This document shows positions 10,930-23,329 of a DNA stretch of 64,000 bases, piece after piece (position 1 is the first letter of the stretch; the number at the start of each line of letters is the position of its first letter). The translations under genes were made by a program, and so were the position numbers. This stretch comes from Fistularia commersonii (Eukaryota > Chordata > Actinopteri > Syngnathiformes > Fistulariidae), in contig JBBMNZ010000007.1 in the NCBI GenBank assembly GCA_037954325.1, positions 19,757,001 through 19,821,000 of the forward strand. The letters run 5' to 3'. The notes under the pieces were generated by a model, which was not told where the DNA came from, did not search any database, and worked only from the letters and a program-made list of their open reading frames with translations.

Positions 10930-13900
10930 CCTGTCTTGTCTATAAGGATGCAGAGATCACAATCCATTTATTCATGACATTGCGCCTGGATTATTGTGAA
11001 GTACTGTTTTCCAGGGTGCATATTGCTGGGCTTACACCTTAAGAATTTCGCCGTCACACACTTAAAACTTGAGGTCAGAAGGAAATCTTAAGAGTAATAG
11101 GGCAATCAGCAAAGTCACAGCACACGTGTCATCTTTGTCATTAAGTGTGAGCTGGTAGTCTTACAGTCGCAGTTCAGTCACTTCAGTCTTTGCTTAGTCT
11201 GATGACTTACGGCAATATCAACAGTGTTTGATATTATTGCAAGTGAACATAAACGTAAAGACTGAATCAACAACCACTAGATGAGCTCCCACAAAACCTT
11301 AAAAGAAATGCTTGTAGACAATCGCATAAGTGGTATTGGTGGCAGAGACGGTATTTCTCTGCAATATGGATTAACGGGAATAGCAAGAACATCCAGAAAG
11401 AGGAGCGGATGGGGGAGCTATGGGCACAACAGGCCAGCTAGAACAATGTCAACTCTCCGACAACTGGGGAAGGCAAAGCAATGGACTGAAATAACAGAGG
11501 CTCTGCAAATGCCAAATGAATAACATAGCGTGGTGGAAAAAAAATTGCTGAAATATTCTACTTGTAGCTTTTCACAAGTCTTTCGCAATCTTTTCAAATT
11601 CATTAGATGTAAAACCCTTCTCAGAAGAGAGCAGATACTTGGGTGAGGGGGCCTCTTTTTTCTCGGTAAAAAAATCTTAGTGAAATTCTCAGTAAAAAAT
11701 ACTGAACAAAAGAAACAGATTCATGTAGATATCAGGATCGTGTGCCTAATGCAGAAAAGCATAAGTGTTGGCACTGTTGCCTTTGTGATGGTGCGGAACA
11801 TTGTACAGTGAAGGACAGTTCTGGGGATCAAAGTATGAAAGGATGGAGTATGAAAATCTATGTATCATGTCTGTTTAAGAATATAAAAACACTCAAATGA
11901 CCAATAATTATTGGAAAGCGGTAGCTTGGAAGGTGTGCTCAGAGAGTGTCTGTCACAACAGATGGGGGTACCTTTGCCACAAATTTGCAAAGGCCAATAG
12001 GTGTGTATAATTATGGAAGAGTGGCAGGACAATATCAATCCCAGGACTGTAGGACTCCTGGATAAACACCTTCAAGAAATAAGCCAAGCTCAGTTGCCTT
12101 GATAACATCTATTGATTGGATGTAGCAGCACTGGATTTACAAGGAAAAAAGAAAAACATGAGCATATTTGCATGGCTGTGATAACTAAAAGTAGATTTCA
12201 AGGGAAGGCCTAAACCCAAGATGATGTCCTGATGATCACTGGTTTTTCAAGTCTCTGTCCCCTGGTGTCCCCACAAGGATACAAACGGTTATGGGGACAT
12301 CAGTACTTTAAACAACCAAAAAAGACTATAGAAACTGTTTTGTAATTGGAGAGAAATATCACAATAAAATTGTAATAAAAGCCCAACTCTCTAGATATTA
12401 CTAGTGTTGATTATGTAGATGAGACCAAAATTGTCTCCAATGACAATCAATCAGAATAGTCAATACTAGGAATCTGTGAATTTTTCTGTTCATTTGAGGT
12501 TAGTCTTGATTGAGTCCACCTGTTTCCATTTACGCTAGGATGTATACCGGTATATAGTCTGGGTTTCCATTTGTTATGTTCCTATTCCCCCACTGTTTGC
12601 AAAAGTAAGGTTTTTAAGTGATAAACTTTGTCAGCGCTTCATGGTCTTGTAAGCCTTGGTCTTGACATTATGATTGTGCACGGTTTTAAAACAGATCGCT
12701 ATCTAAAACATTATAAAGTGTTTCCTACTGTGTCACATTCTACAGACCTTTTAATACTGTTCATTATTAATTCTGAATGGTTTCCTGTCTTAGATGTGTT
12801 ACATGGTTACAGGTGTCGGCATTTGCCAATGTCAATGCATTGAAGCGCTCCCTCCACCATTTGCAAACAGACAAGTGTCCATTATTGAGCAGTTGCTGAA
12901 ATTATCTTTAAGTTCATCATTGCTTTCAATATTGATCTACAGCTTGGTCAAATTCTAATTATTATGATCAGAGTGATTAACTGACACCAAACACATTGAT
13001 CAGTGCAGAATAGGAAAAAGTAAATTGCAAGTTCAGGATATGAAACAGACAGTCAAGGTACATCTCAAAATGAGAAAATCATGAAATTCAATATTTTTGT
13101 CACTATCCGTAAGCGAAACAAAGTATATAGTCATTTTACGGAGTGAAATGTTTCAAGACGATTTCTGCAAATTTTGCTGGTTATGGCTTACAGATAAATG
13201 CAAAATGTTGACCAGTTCGCTGATGGTTTGTTATGGGGAGCTAACTGCTGATGTCCAACCTCTGCAAGAGGCTATGCTATTTTGGTGGCTACAAAGACCC
13301 CACACTTCCAGCCTCAGCTGCAAAGTTAGCATACTAAAGCTTCTTGCGTTCAAAGTATTCTTAGATGGCATGCTCCCATACCACAGTCACTCCTTGACCA
13401 GACTAGGGATGGGCAGTGGCCGTATTTTGTTACTCTAGAGTCCAACACTGCTGAGGCATTTTGCAAGTTCTCTGTGTAACATCTCAAGCTGGAGGCATTG
13501 GAGACATGTAGTTTCACTTTCTGAAATGGCTGACAGAAGTGTTAAACTTTTTCATGATACTATTGATTTTTTGAAATGTCCCTGTATGTCCGCTTAAAGA
13601 GTTTATTTGAAAAAGGGACAGGTCAGACTTGGTGGCCAGATGTCTTTTCCTCATAGATGGTTCGCTGAGATCTGAATCCAAACTTTTGCAGCAAACATGA
13701 TGGTTTCTGAAATGGAGATTTCCTGTGTTTCCATGCATGTACAGCTAGTGAGTTAGCTTGAAAGTGCTGTAAAAGTTGTTGAGACTTTCTTTTATATTAA
13801 GCATATTCCTAAAACATTTTTAGGATCCTGAACCAAATCCAGCTGCCCACAATTAGGCTTAGGTACAGTGACCAGATGTCCTCTTTTGCTTCGGCATGAC

Positions 13901-15480
13901 CTCTTTTCACATCCTGTCTGGAGAATGAAGGGATGGGTTGTAGTATGTAACCTTTGTAGAATTGTAGCATAAGTGATTGTTTGTGTAATGCAATTTTAAA
14001 TACACATCCTGCTTGTTGAGCAACTGAAAACTGCTGGCTAAAATTCAGCTCTGCGTCAAAACTGGATGTGAACACAAAGGCTATTGAACTGCTTTAATTA
14101 TTTTCAGTTTGTAATTGACTTGCCTGTCTGAATATACTTGGAAAAAATAATTTCATCAAAACCTGATAACTGATGTGTAATTCAGGTAGTATCAGAAATC
14201 CCTAAGTGGTAAAACCTGGCAATGCAATCTTTCCCTTTTGCTCATTATTTTATTTATTTTTCCGTTTAGATGAGTTTGGTGTCCAGTATTTATCAATCAC
14301 ATGTATCTGCCTCTGATCAAATTATAGCCCATGGAGGAGCTTGGGGCATTTCCTGTATACTTTGTATGGTATACTGCTTGGACCTGGAGCAGACGGTGAT
14401 CTTGCCTGCTTGATTTTCTCTTGAACCTTTCTCCATGACAGACACTCTGTGCTGATGGATGTGATGATGGGTCGATGTTAGAAAGCCCACGGTTCCCTTC
14501 TCGGGCATTGTCTCTTGAAGGATTACCCTGTTTCCTCCGTAGACTGCTCCACCTCTTTGGCACTTGTTAGTCCCAGACCTTGCCCCCTCAAGATGTTATT
14601 TGGGGAAATTGTAAGGGTCCTTTTATGAACTGGACTCCCGCAGCTTCCTGCTTCTTCCCTCTCTACCTGCACCTCACTGCTCTCCTTATTCTGATGAACT
14701 GCCCACGGAGGCTGTCTGTCAGCCCTTTTATCTTCCTTTTCTCCTGTGCTTGCCAGACTGCTTTCTCTATCTCCTTCCTAAGTTGTTTGATCTTTCTTTC
14801 CCTTCTGTTGTCATGCTTTGCTGGCAGTACTTGAGAAGCTGCCCGTCATGGTTGAGGGAATGTGCAGGGCTGGCCACGCTCAGTCTCTAAGTCTCCAAGG
14901 TCATCTCTGCGGCAAAGGCCGTGTTTTCGTCATCAGAGGCATCGGGTGTGACTGAGTAGTGAGGAAGTCCACGGTCTTACACATACACACACATTGAGAC
15001 ACACACATAACACTCACACCCCTCAACTCAACATGCCTGCCCCTCTCATGTTAAATTGGATCTCCAGATGAGTAATGTAATCTCTCTGAGGGTGATGGAG
15101 CCAGAGCCAGTGTGATTTTGCGTTCCATAAAGAGCCTTCCAACTGCCTGCAGTGACGAGGGGAATTCTAGGAGTCTGTTGGAAGGTATTCGACTTAGAAC
15201 ACCAACTAGTCACTTCATGCTTCTGGTTGAGGACTTCAATGCTCATTGGGCAATGTTAGAAAATAAAACAGAGGTGGGTTATTGTGAAAAGTCATCTGCT
15301 TACTGTAAATCTGAATTATGTTTTGTTTTTGGACAGGGCACAGATTGCTGTCACCATGTTTCAGCAGAACTTGTTCAGAAGACTACATTGTTCCAGAACA
15401 CCTTTAGCCAAAGCTCAATGGACATTTTTATAGTCCTAGAATTGGATTGGCAGCGTTGGATCAGGTGGTAAAGTAGTCTG
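10930..15480. other. Intergenic stretch without recognised genes
   Basis: Only short frames without family motifs are present. A segment at about 11025-11130 resembles 35255-35345 in intron 5 of gene C ('gggcttacacc...gtcacacact'), so it is a dispersed repeat of unknown class. Nothing else is assignable. Confidence 0.45.
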
Positions 15481-15489
15481 CTGTGAAAT

Positions 15490-15790
15490 CTAAATTCTTC
15501 CACACACCATTTTCATGTCCCAGAAATGTATCATGTACAACATGATATACAGCACTTGGATGTTCCAAAGGAAGCGGCGTTCAATACCATGAAATGCCTT
15601 TTCTATGTCTGAGATAAAGCCGGTGTTTAGATTCATTGAATGTCAGACTGCCAAAACATCCAGAATTAGGAAGTTCTGATCTTCCATCCACCTGCTTGGA
15701 ATGCAGTGATTCTTGTCCTGACGGATGACTTACTCCACAGCTTCTCGCAGCCAGAATGCTAAAGTTTTGGAGAGGATTTTATAGTCCTTC
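15490..15790 (-). mobile_element. L1/Tx1-type LINE reverse transcriptase fragment
   Basis: The reverse complement around 15630-15540 reads FISDIEKAFHGIERRFLW. This matches the reverse transcriptase motif (I/L)xxDxEKAFDxIExxFLW of L1/Tx1 LINEs. Flanking sequence reads as adjacent RT blocks. It is short and damaged. Confidence 0.6.
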
Positions 15791-16089
15791 AGTGGAGTGA
15801 CATCAGAATAAGAATAGCCTTTATAATCATTACAGGACAGATTGAAATTTGAACATGGCCTTTATTTTTTGCAGGTTTCCTTTGTTGAGAAAGGCCGCAC
15901 TTGACTGTTTGCTTTTTTAATTTGCAGTCCCTCTGTACTTTTCCATGAGCCCATGTTTAATTTGACCAACCATTGCTGACCATAGAACAGGTACAAGCGG
16001 TAAAGTTCTCAATAGATTGCTTACATTGTTGCAAAGGTTACATTTTGACTGTATCTTTCAAATGCTGTCCTTGATTAAATTTTTATGAG

Positions 16090-16425
16090 CTATTGTATGT
16101 TTTCCTCTCCTTTTTGGGTGAGTTGATAGGGCCCTCAAATAGTGAGGTTGGAGGTTCAATTCCCATGTCCTTGGGCACAGGAGTTGCTCCCATTGGTCTG
16201 GCGATTGTCTTGCATGGCAACTCTGCCCCCAGTGCTGTGTGGGTGGGTGGGTGGCGTATGTGTGAATGTGATCCGGCGAATAGCGCTTTGAACCTACATG
16301 GATTAGAGACCATTTACTTAGATTATACTATCTGGCATTCACTGCAGGACTCAAAGAAAGTGGCATTATACTGGGAAATATGTACCTTACTGTGGATATG
16401 GCAAATGCTTCCTTGAATCATTGAG
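16090..16425 (+). mobile_element. tRNA-headed SINE-like element
   Basis: A B-box-like GAGGTTCAATTCC at about 16149-16161 is followed by body sequence common in fish SINEs ('cttgcatggcaactctgcccc...tgtgtgaatgtg...gcgctttgaacc'). The ends are approximate. Confidence 0.55.
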
Positions 16426-17216
16426 GCAAACTGATGCTCGTCATCCAGAAGCTCACGTATTTCACAAATTATATATCAGACTGTAATTTGTCTGAATTAA
16501 TATGATTTTTGTGTTTAAATCAGTGTAGTTTTAACAGTGAATCTGTGTATTTCTTGCATTCTGGTAGGAAATCATTGTTAAAGGTAAAGTTCATAACTTT
16601 CCTAGATTCTACTGTCTCTCTGGTGCTAATCAGAGGACTTCTATTGAACTGAAATCTATCTTGCTTTAAACTGACTTCTCTCTGTTTGAATTGACTTTCA
16701 GAGCCATCTAATTCTTTACATCATGGTGTTTAAATCATCTTTGTGATGCTAAATTTACATGATCACTAAATTCACATGCTTTTGTACTTGTATTTATGTA
16801 TTTCACTATTAGTATTTCAATGAAAATGACTGTATCCACTTTCAACAATTAATTTCATTTTTTCCATTTATTTCATGCAAAGCGTGAAATGACACACAAA
16901 CCATTAGGTCCACAGAAACTAACTCCAGCCATACTACAGCATCCTCCATCAAGGACTCTGAAGTATTATTAATGTTCTAATAATCTAATCAAACTGAATA
17001 TGTGAGACTCACATTTTTAAACAGTGAGTGTTATCATTCAAAATGTCAACATATTCTGTTTAATATTCATGACCAGGAGAATGATAAATTGAGTAAGTAA
17101 TTAAATTTGTATTTTGCAGCTTCTGGGCTTTAGCCAACAAGGCAATGGACTTTGGATGGGAAATTGTGACTCCTGAACCCTGTTAGCTTTGACTGTTTGA
17201 CATTGGACATTTGGAT

Positions 17217-17310
17217 ATTACATTACATTACGTTACATTACATTACATTTGGCAGACGCTTTCATCCAAAGCGACTTACAATAGAGGACTAAGGGACTGC
17301 AAATAACACT
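17217..17310. repeat. TTACA repeat with the dispersed fish motif GGCAGACGCTTTCATCCAAA
   Basis: Several TTACA units run into TTTGGCAGACGCTTTCATCC and AAAGCGACTTACAA, a dispersed repeat very common in fish genomes. A second copy lies at 55624-55695. Confidence 0.8.
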
Positions 17311-17870
17311 TGTAAATACAAGATATTACTCCTCCTCATATAGTCAACTCACTGTGTCTATAATCCTGGGAGCTAGGTTTTCTTGGGTATCCGCCTGACT
17401 AAGCGGTAATATGAATCTATATATTCACGCGCTTCTGGGTGGTTGTTGGAAAATTCTTGACGGTTTATATATAGAAGCTCCTTGGATTTTACAATTAACA
17501 TTTTCTCTAAAAACCTAGGTTGTTTATTGCAAAATTTGAGAATGTTATTTGAAAATTCAGTGAAAAGTGTTCAATGACCAAAGACCCCCACGAGAAGTGA
17601 GAAATTTGTTCTTTGTTCCAGGGACTGGGACTGTACAGCCCTTATCAGGGGAACTGGTACCCCTTACTCTTGGTCAACACAGGACACCCAAATATACACA
17701 TAGCAGATGTAAACTGTTTGGGCAAGCTCCCATGCAACCCAGAACCCTGCCAGTGATGTAAAAAAAAAAAAACACTGCACCTTCTGAATCAAAGGTTAGG
17801 CTATCCGACGGATCCTCCTCTCAACCAACTTCAGAGTGTTGATCAATGTGGGATGAATACAATTATGATG

Positions 17871-17950
17871 AAAAGCAAACTGGGATGATATAAAGCTGAG
17901 GTTCTTTCTGGGAGAATCAACATTTTGGAGCATCCAGGTGGAAAACACAG
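17871..17950 (+). promoter_or_regulatory. Core promoter of gene B
   Basis: A forkhead-like AAAAGCAAAC lies at 17871-17880 and a TATA-like GATATAAAG at 17887-17895. The family inverted repeat is at 17900-17918 (GGTTCTTTCTGGGAGAATC; the arms pair with G-T wobbles), followed by CAACATTTTGGAGC. The order and spacing match the promoters of D' and E and, more loosely, C. The start codon is about 40 bp further on. The transcription start is inferred at about 17920. Confidence 0.6.
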
Positions 17951-17955
17951 GAGAG

Positions 17956-20900
17956 ATGATGAAGCCCGGACCTGTCATGATTACTGGTGAGGAATTTCCA
18001 TTATGGTGTGTTTTTTCTTCTTCCTCTCTGGCTTCTTCCTTCAGTTTTGTTTTTTTTCAAGCATTTTTCTTCCAGGAAAATATAACAAACTGACACTTTC
18101 TAATAAATCTTTCTTTTACAGCCCTCCTCCTCATGGGGAGAAATGGTAAGAAATCAAAAAAAAAAATATTCTGCACCAAATTTAATGTTAATTTTTAGGG
18201 ATATTTGGTGGTGGAATGAGGATGTGCGGGAGTATATACAGTGAAAGAGAATAGCAAAGAAGTGGGACACTGAGGGGACTGAGGAGAGCAGACAGGAGTA
18301 TATGGAGATGCAGCACAAGGTAGAAGTTGATGCCAAGGTTGATGAGCTATATAATGAAGTTAGAGGAAACTACATTGAGTCCATGGACCATGATGTTTGT
18401 AGATGACATTGAGAGCTGTAGTTTGAGCAGGGAAGAGCTGGAGAAGAATAAAGGTTAGCCACAACAAGACAGGATACATGTGTGTGAATGACATTTCCCA
18501 TTTAACATTATTGAAAATTTATAGTAAAAATAATCAAATTTTTCTGTATAAGATGAGATAAGATAAGATAAGATAAGATAAGATAAGATAAGATAAGATA
18601 AGATAAGATAAGATAAACATTACTGATCCCCCGTGACAAAATTCTTTTGTCATTTGTCAATTCTTTTGACAAAATTCTTTTGTCACAGCAGCGTAACAGT
18701 TATCGTGTCAAAAATAAATATGAACATAAATATAAATAGAGAGAAAGTTAAAAACAGAAGATAGAAAAGACATCCAAGAATAAATATACAACAGGGAGAA
18801 CAACAACAACAGCAACAACAACCGACAATAGCAATTACATAAAAAAAATTGTCAGGATGCCTGCGGGCTGAGACCAACAGGGATAAAAAAGACAGCAGAG
18901 TAAGGGAATGACATGTGAATGAATGCAGTATTGAGGTTGTGGCAGCATCAGGCCGGCCAGAGTTGTGCGCCATCCAGACTCCTATTATAATTTATCCTTT
19001 ATCAATCCTTGCGGGGAAATTCGTTCTCTGCAATTGAACCATCAGGGATGAACCATGAACAGGAGGCTGCTGTCACCCAGCGCCAGGAGAGCAGTAATGG
19101 GTTCAGTGTCTTGCTCAACAACACTTTGACACACTAGGAGCCGGGAATCGAACCAGGAGGGTTCCAAAGATGATTACTCTATCTCCTGCGCCACGCCACC
19201 CTTCTGATGTCCAGTCTGTGAGCACAAATGAGTGTCTGAAGCATGCAGTTCTACACCAGGGTGGGATGAACAGTTTGCTGAAGTAGCTGCCCATCAGCCA
19301 CAGCTCATCGTGCAGGGGGTGGGAAGGATAATCCAGGATAGCTCCTAGTTTGTCCTTCACCCTCCCCACTGCCACCAATTCATGATTGTTCAGTCCCAGC
19401 ACTGAGCGGATTCTCCTCACCAGCTAGTTCTATAGCGAAGAAGAGTGCGCTGGGATCTATACTAAGAAGTTGTACATCAACTTAAGATTTTAAGTTAAAA
19501 AAAAACAGTTATTTCATTTCACTTTTTTAAGAAAAGTAAGCAATGATTACTCACATGTAACTTTTTATTTTCAGTTCTTCATTCTCATGCTTCTGCAAGT
19601 GATCAAAGGTGAGAACCCATCTCAATTCAACCCTCTCTTCTTTTTACTTTGTTACAATTGTGTCTCCCTATGATCTTGTCCTGAAGTATTTTCGTCTTGA
19701 ATCAGTTTGTTAAAAGAATAAATCAGTGAAAATATTCAGCTTAAGGAATGGTTTTTGAATGTGGGAGGAAACTGGAGGAAACCCTCACAGACATGGGAAG
19801 ATCATACAAACTCCACACAGAAAGGTCCCTTGTCGGAACTGACACTGCGCTACCGTGCTGCCCCGTCTTTATAATTTCAAGCTTAAAATATTATTCAACT
19901 TGTCAGTTGACTTTTTGCTGCTGTTTGTTCATTGCAGTCCATCAAATAGCAAAGTTCTGCTTGAAATGGCAGGTCTACAAATGGGGATTGATCTGGCAAA
20001 AGAACTGCATGATATGTATGAAAGGTAAGGAAATTTCAGACCATTGGTAGTTAATTAAAATCTCAACCCAAACGCTTGATTAAAAACCCAGACTAATGCA
20101 TTCCTTCTTTGTGTTGAAGCTCCGGTTTAACTCAGACGGAAATTAAAGAACTTAAATTGAAGGTGAATGTCATGTTTCCTGTCATATCTTTTTTCTGAAT
20201 TGTTTTTCTACTGGGTAGTGTCCTAACTTACTGAGATGTGTAACTGTGATTACAGGAGCTGACAACTGCTGATATCAACCAAGGCCTGAAGTCAATCAAC
20301 AGATACATGAAAGACCTACTTCCACTATTTGAGAAGAGACAGTGAGTGTCCACTGTTGTGAACAGTTGGTTTAATTGATCTTTAAATTAATGATTACTTT
20401 CAGTATCGATCAACACCAGGGTCCAGTTCCAATAAATGGTAATCAGACCAAAAAGCAACTTCATAGCGAAGTTGCTAATTTACCACATTGGTGGCAAATG
20501 TCTGGTAAAAGACTTTGTTTGTTTGAAAATACTTGTTTTTCAGCATGGTCTGAAAACATCAAGATAAATCTTCAAGTGTTTTTTGTACGAGTTTCATTCT
20601 TTACAATCCTGTTTTCTAATCATGATTGCTAAATATTGGCATGCAACTTCTAGGGGCTTGCAAAAATCTCCCTCGAGATTTTCAGAATTGGGAATGAACC
20701 GTCATTCGTGAAGTGGCTGTCTTCATAATCATGCATTGTTAGTACTAATTTCTCTGAAAGCCTATAATATAATGGGACCTCTGTCACCCTGCCATAGCTC
20801 AGCAGGTTTCATCCACCAACATGGGCTTTACTTTTCTACAGCCACATAGGAATTTTTGTTCAGTAAAGCTAGTATAGATGTTGTATTTAATCTCCCTATT

Positions 20901-22615
20901 GTTGTTTAGTTGACATCATAGGTCAACTGCAGCAAAAATGCTGGATAACAAGAATCCAATTTTCAGTGTTTTCATCCATTTGTAGCTCATGAATGAGGGA
21001 GCCGGTAGCCATTCTTTGATAGCTTTTATCGCTTTAGGTACTTTGTTTTCATTTTAAAAATGTTTTGAATAAACTAAAGCAAATCTAGCTACCTCCCATT
21101 CATTTTTAGCAAGTTTTTGTAAAAAAAAAACTTGATTGTGCGTAAAATTTATATGAATTTATATGATAAAAGCTTTGCATCTCTGTTTGAACAATCTATA
21201 GCTATTTAGAAGGCTGGTTCTGAGATGATATAACTGAAGCTGTCTCAGATAGCAATGGTTAATCTGGCTGGACAGACTTTGTAGTATGATTACATCTGTT
21301 TCTCCTTTTTTTTAATTCAACTTTCTGTTTCTCTGCAGTTTGGTTTCACCTCCACCAGACGCAATTCTGCTCATTGCGCAGGTTGGTCTGTTTTATGATT
21401 CTACATGGTCCTACGGCCTGTACATAATGTACAAGAAACGAAAAAAAACACTCATTTTCTCAGGGTGGCAGAACAAGAACAAAGTTTGCCATTTGACCAT
21501 TTTACTGCACAAGAGCTCAACTGCAGATCTCTTGAAAGTCCTCACAGGCCCTGCCTACCGCAGCACATGTCCCAAGCGCCAATCTGAAGGACACAACAAC
21601 AATGTAGCGACAGCATAGTGAAAATTAAAGGGTGAAACCCATCATGGTTGTTGTTCCATGGGGTCCTATAGGTTCAGCAAGGTGTACAGTGGTGGGATTG
21701 ACTGGCACAAAGTTATTGCAATCTGTTGCAACAGAAACCTCCCCTGAGCAAAACATTCTGGCTTCCTCTTCCAAGAACTACTTGCCCATGTGTGTGTCTC
21801 AGCGTGCCGTATCAGATGTGACACATTTTTATACTTCTTCCTTTCATAATTTCATCCCCCAAAAAATTATCTACTGTACAACTTTACAGGCAAGCAGCAG
21901 AAACGCTGCGAGAACTCCAGATCAAAGGGCGCAAGAACGGAATTATGTCATTTAGTTCTTCCATCCTTGGGAGCGAGAACCTTGTTCTGGCTTTTTGCGG
22001 AGTATGTGGAGGCTCTCTGTCCGTTTGCTGTGGTGTGTCTGTGTATTGTGATGTGTGTTGTCATTTAAGATACCCTTGACAGATGTTTTTTATTCCAGGA
22101 AACAACTGGAAACAACATCGTGGATAGTCTGGCCCTGCTGGAATTTCACTTTCAGCAGCTGCTTCTGATTCAAAAAAGGTCAGGAAGCAATGAGCCTCGC
22201 CGAGTTAGATCAATAGCTAGTCAGTTGTTTAATAACTTGTAGCTCATAATTTTCACTTGCAATAAAAATATATTACATCTATAGGAAGAGTGATTGGTAA
22301 TGGTAGAGATAATTAAAGATAATTAATTATACATAGGAACTTTTATGCTGTCTACCATAACTTTTGACTGTTTCATTTTATCATGTTTCCTCTGTTTTTT
22401 TTTCTTCAGTTTATCTTTAAATGATGAAGATCTAAAATCAGTGGATTCAGAGGTGATTATCTCATCACAAATATTAGAAACCCTTTTTATCTTAAACTGT
22501 TGATTATACTAACAGAGATGTGTTGCTATGGTTACAGTCCATCAGAGACATTGATGAAGGCCTGCTGATGATGCACAAGCACCGGATGGAGCTGAAATCA
22601 GCACTTAAGAAGTGA
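17956..22615 (+). CDS. Gene B: intact member of the tandem secreted helical-protein family (10 exons, 182 aa)
   Basis: Exons: 17956-17986, 18122-18145, 19575-19608, 19938-20024, 20120-20162, 20256-20341, 21339-21381, 22099-22178, 22410-22452 and 22538-22615 (stop TGA). All introns are GT-AG and the frame is open throughout (549 nt). Residues 1 to about 26 form a signal peptide (MMKPGPVMITALLLMG...). Helix 1 (exon 4) contains LLEMAGLQMGIDLAKELHDM, linker 1 (exon 5) SGLTQTEIKELKLK, and helix 2 (exon 6) ADINQGLKSINRYMKDLLPL. Exon 7 is a proline-rich connector (LVSPPPDAILLIAQ), helix 3 (exon 8) has NIVDSLALLEFHFQQLLLIQ, linker 3 (exon 9) LSLNDEDLKSVDSE, and helix 4 (exon 10) DIDEGLLMMHKHRMELKSAL. 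The mature protein has no cysteine. It is probably secreted and all-alpha. The family is not recognised: a helical cytokine or a lipid-binding bundle are possibilities only. A different start is possible at the second ATG (17959). Confidence 0.85.
18196..18480 (+). mobile_element. RTE LINE fragment in intron 2 of gene B
   Basis: The plus strand carries pieces of the RTE open reading frame: the RT active-site region reads MFVDDIE (about 18390-18410), preceded by the upstream 'aaagaagtgggac...' block. It is heavily rearranged. Confidence 0.55.
18541..19440 (-). mobile_element. Rex1-like LINE fragment (antisense) with pentamer tail, in intron 2 of gene B
   Basis: On the plus strand it starts with an (AGATA)n run at about 18551-18616, the complement of the TTATC tail seen at 37090. 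The LINE 3' non-coding region follows. Minus-strand coding pieces at 19400-19200 read LGAILDYPSHPLHDELWLMG. A SINE interrupts it at about 18985-19203. Confidence 0.7.
18985..19203 (-). mobile_element. SINE with tRNA-like head and Rex1-like tail
   Basis: The reverse complement starts GGGTGGCGTGGCGCAGGAG, has a B box GGTTCGATTCCC, and ends with 'gaacgaatttccccgcaaggattgataaagg'. This tail resembles that of the Rex1-like LINE. A second copy lies on the plus strand at 36236-36450. Confidence 0.65.
19745..19862 (-). mobile_element. Fragment of the fish tRNA-SINE in intron 3 of gene B
   Basis: The plus strand 'aatgtgggaggaaactggaggaaaccc...aaactccacacagaaaggtccc' is the reverse complement of the SINE body seen at 53730-53830. 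Confidence 0.65.
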
Positions 22616-22947
22616 TAGAAGATATTCTGAAGGACCTAAGAATTAAAACTTGAAAATCTGTTGAAATATAGTAACACTTGATATAACAAAAATGAATACA
22701 GTCAAATAATTTGAGAGAAAAATATTTAAAAGGCTGACATGCAGGGGCTGTACTTTCAAGGAGTGAATGAGAGACTCAGTTGATCTATGTGTTCATATGA
22801 TTGGCAGGTGACTGGCCAATGTTAAATGGCACATGGTCAACTGGGATTAAGTCCATCCTATTTTGTAGTAGCCAAGTGTCATTAATATCAAGGCATATGA
22901 TTATTATCAACAAGAATAAACTTTGTCTGAATTTCTTTGTCGATTAT

Positions 22948-22973
22948 AATAAAAGCCTTCAAGCATCAATAGA
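22948..22973 (+). other. Polyadenylation region of gene B
   Basis: AATAAA at 22948-22953 is followed by AAGCATCAA, the same arrangement as at 10257, 39827 and 59127. The implied 3' UTR is about 350 nt. Confidence 0.6.
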
Positions 22974-23329
22974 TTCTTCACATTCCTTGGTCGGGTGACA
23001 CATGAGGAAATTCATGAAATCAAGTTGATTTGATTTTGTAGTAACAGATAATGGGATAATTCCTTGTGTGGCATGTAGTGCAGCGGCTAGTGCTTTTATT
23101 TGTTTCGTTTTCTGACTGCCTGCACTGGTGTATTCGGGAAAATTCATGATTTCAACAAAACCTGGCAAACAACACTGGTTCTTTTAAAAGCTCCATTGCT
23201 ACGCAGTGAAACGCCATGACATAAATGTTTTCCATTTGCTGAACATTTTTTAACTCAATTTAGATTTTATTTGGGTGTACAGTGTTGACTTATCTGTAAT
23301 TATCAAATGTCTCAACATACATTGCGTTT

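Noticed and set aside
10622..10967. Long open frames of alternating Leu-Phe (plus) or Arg-Ile (minus); likewise at 29615-30026 with Asn-Lys
   Set aside because: They are translations of a 6-bp tandem repeat; any frame without a stop stays open. Not genes.
11281..11523. 80-codon plus-strand frame
   Set aside because: No family motif or splice context; frames of this length are expected by chance.
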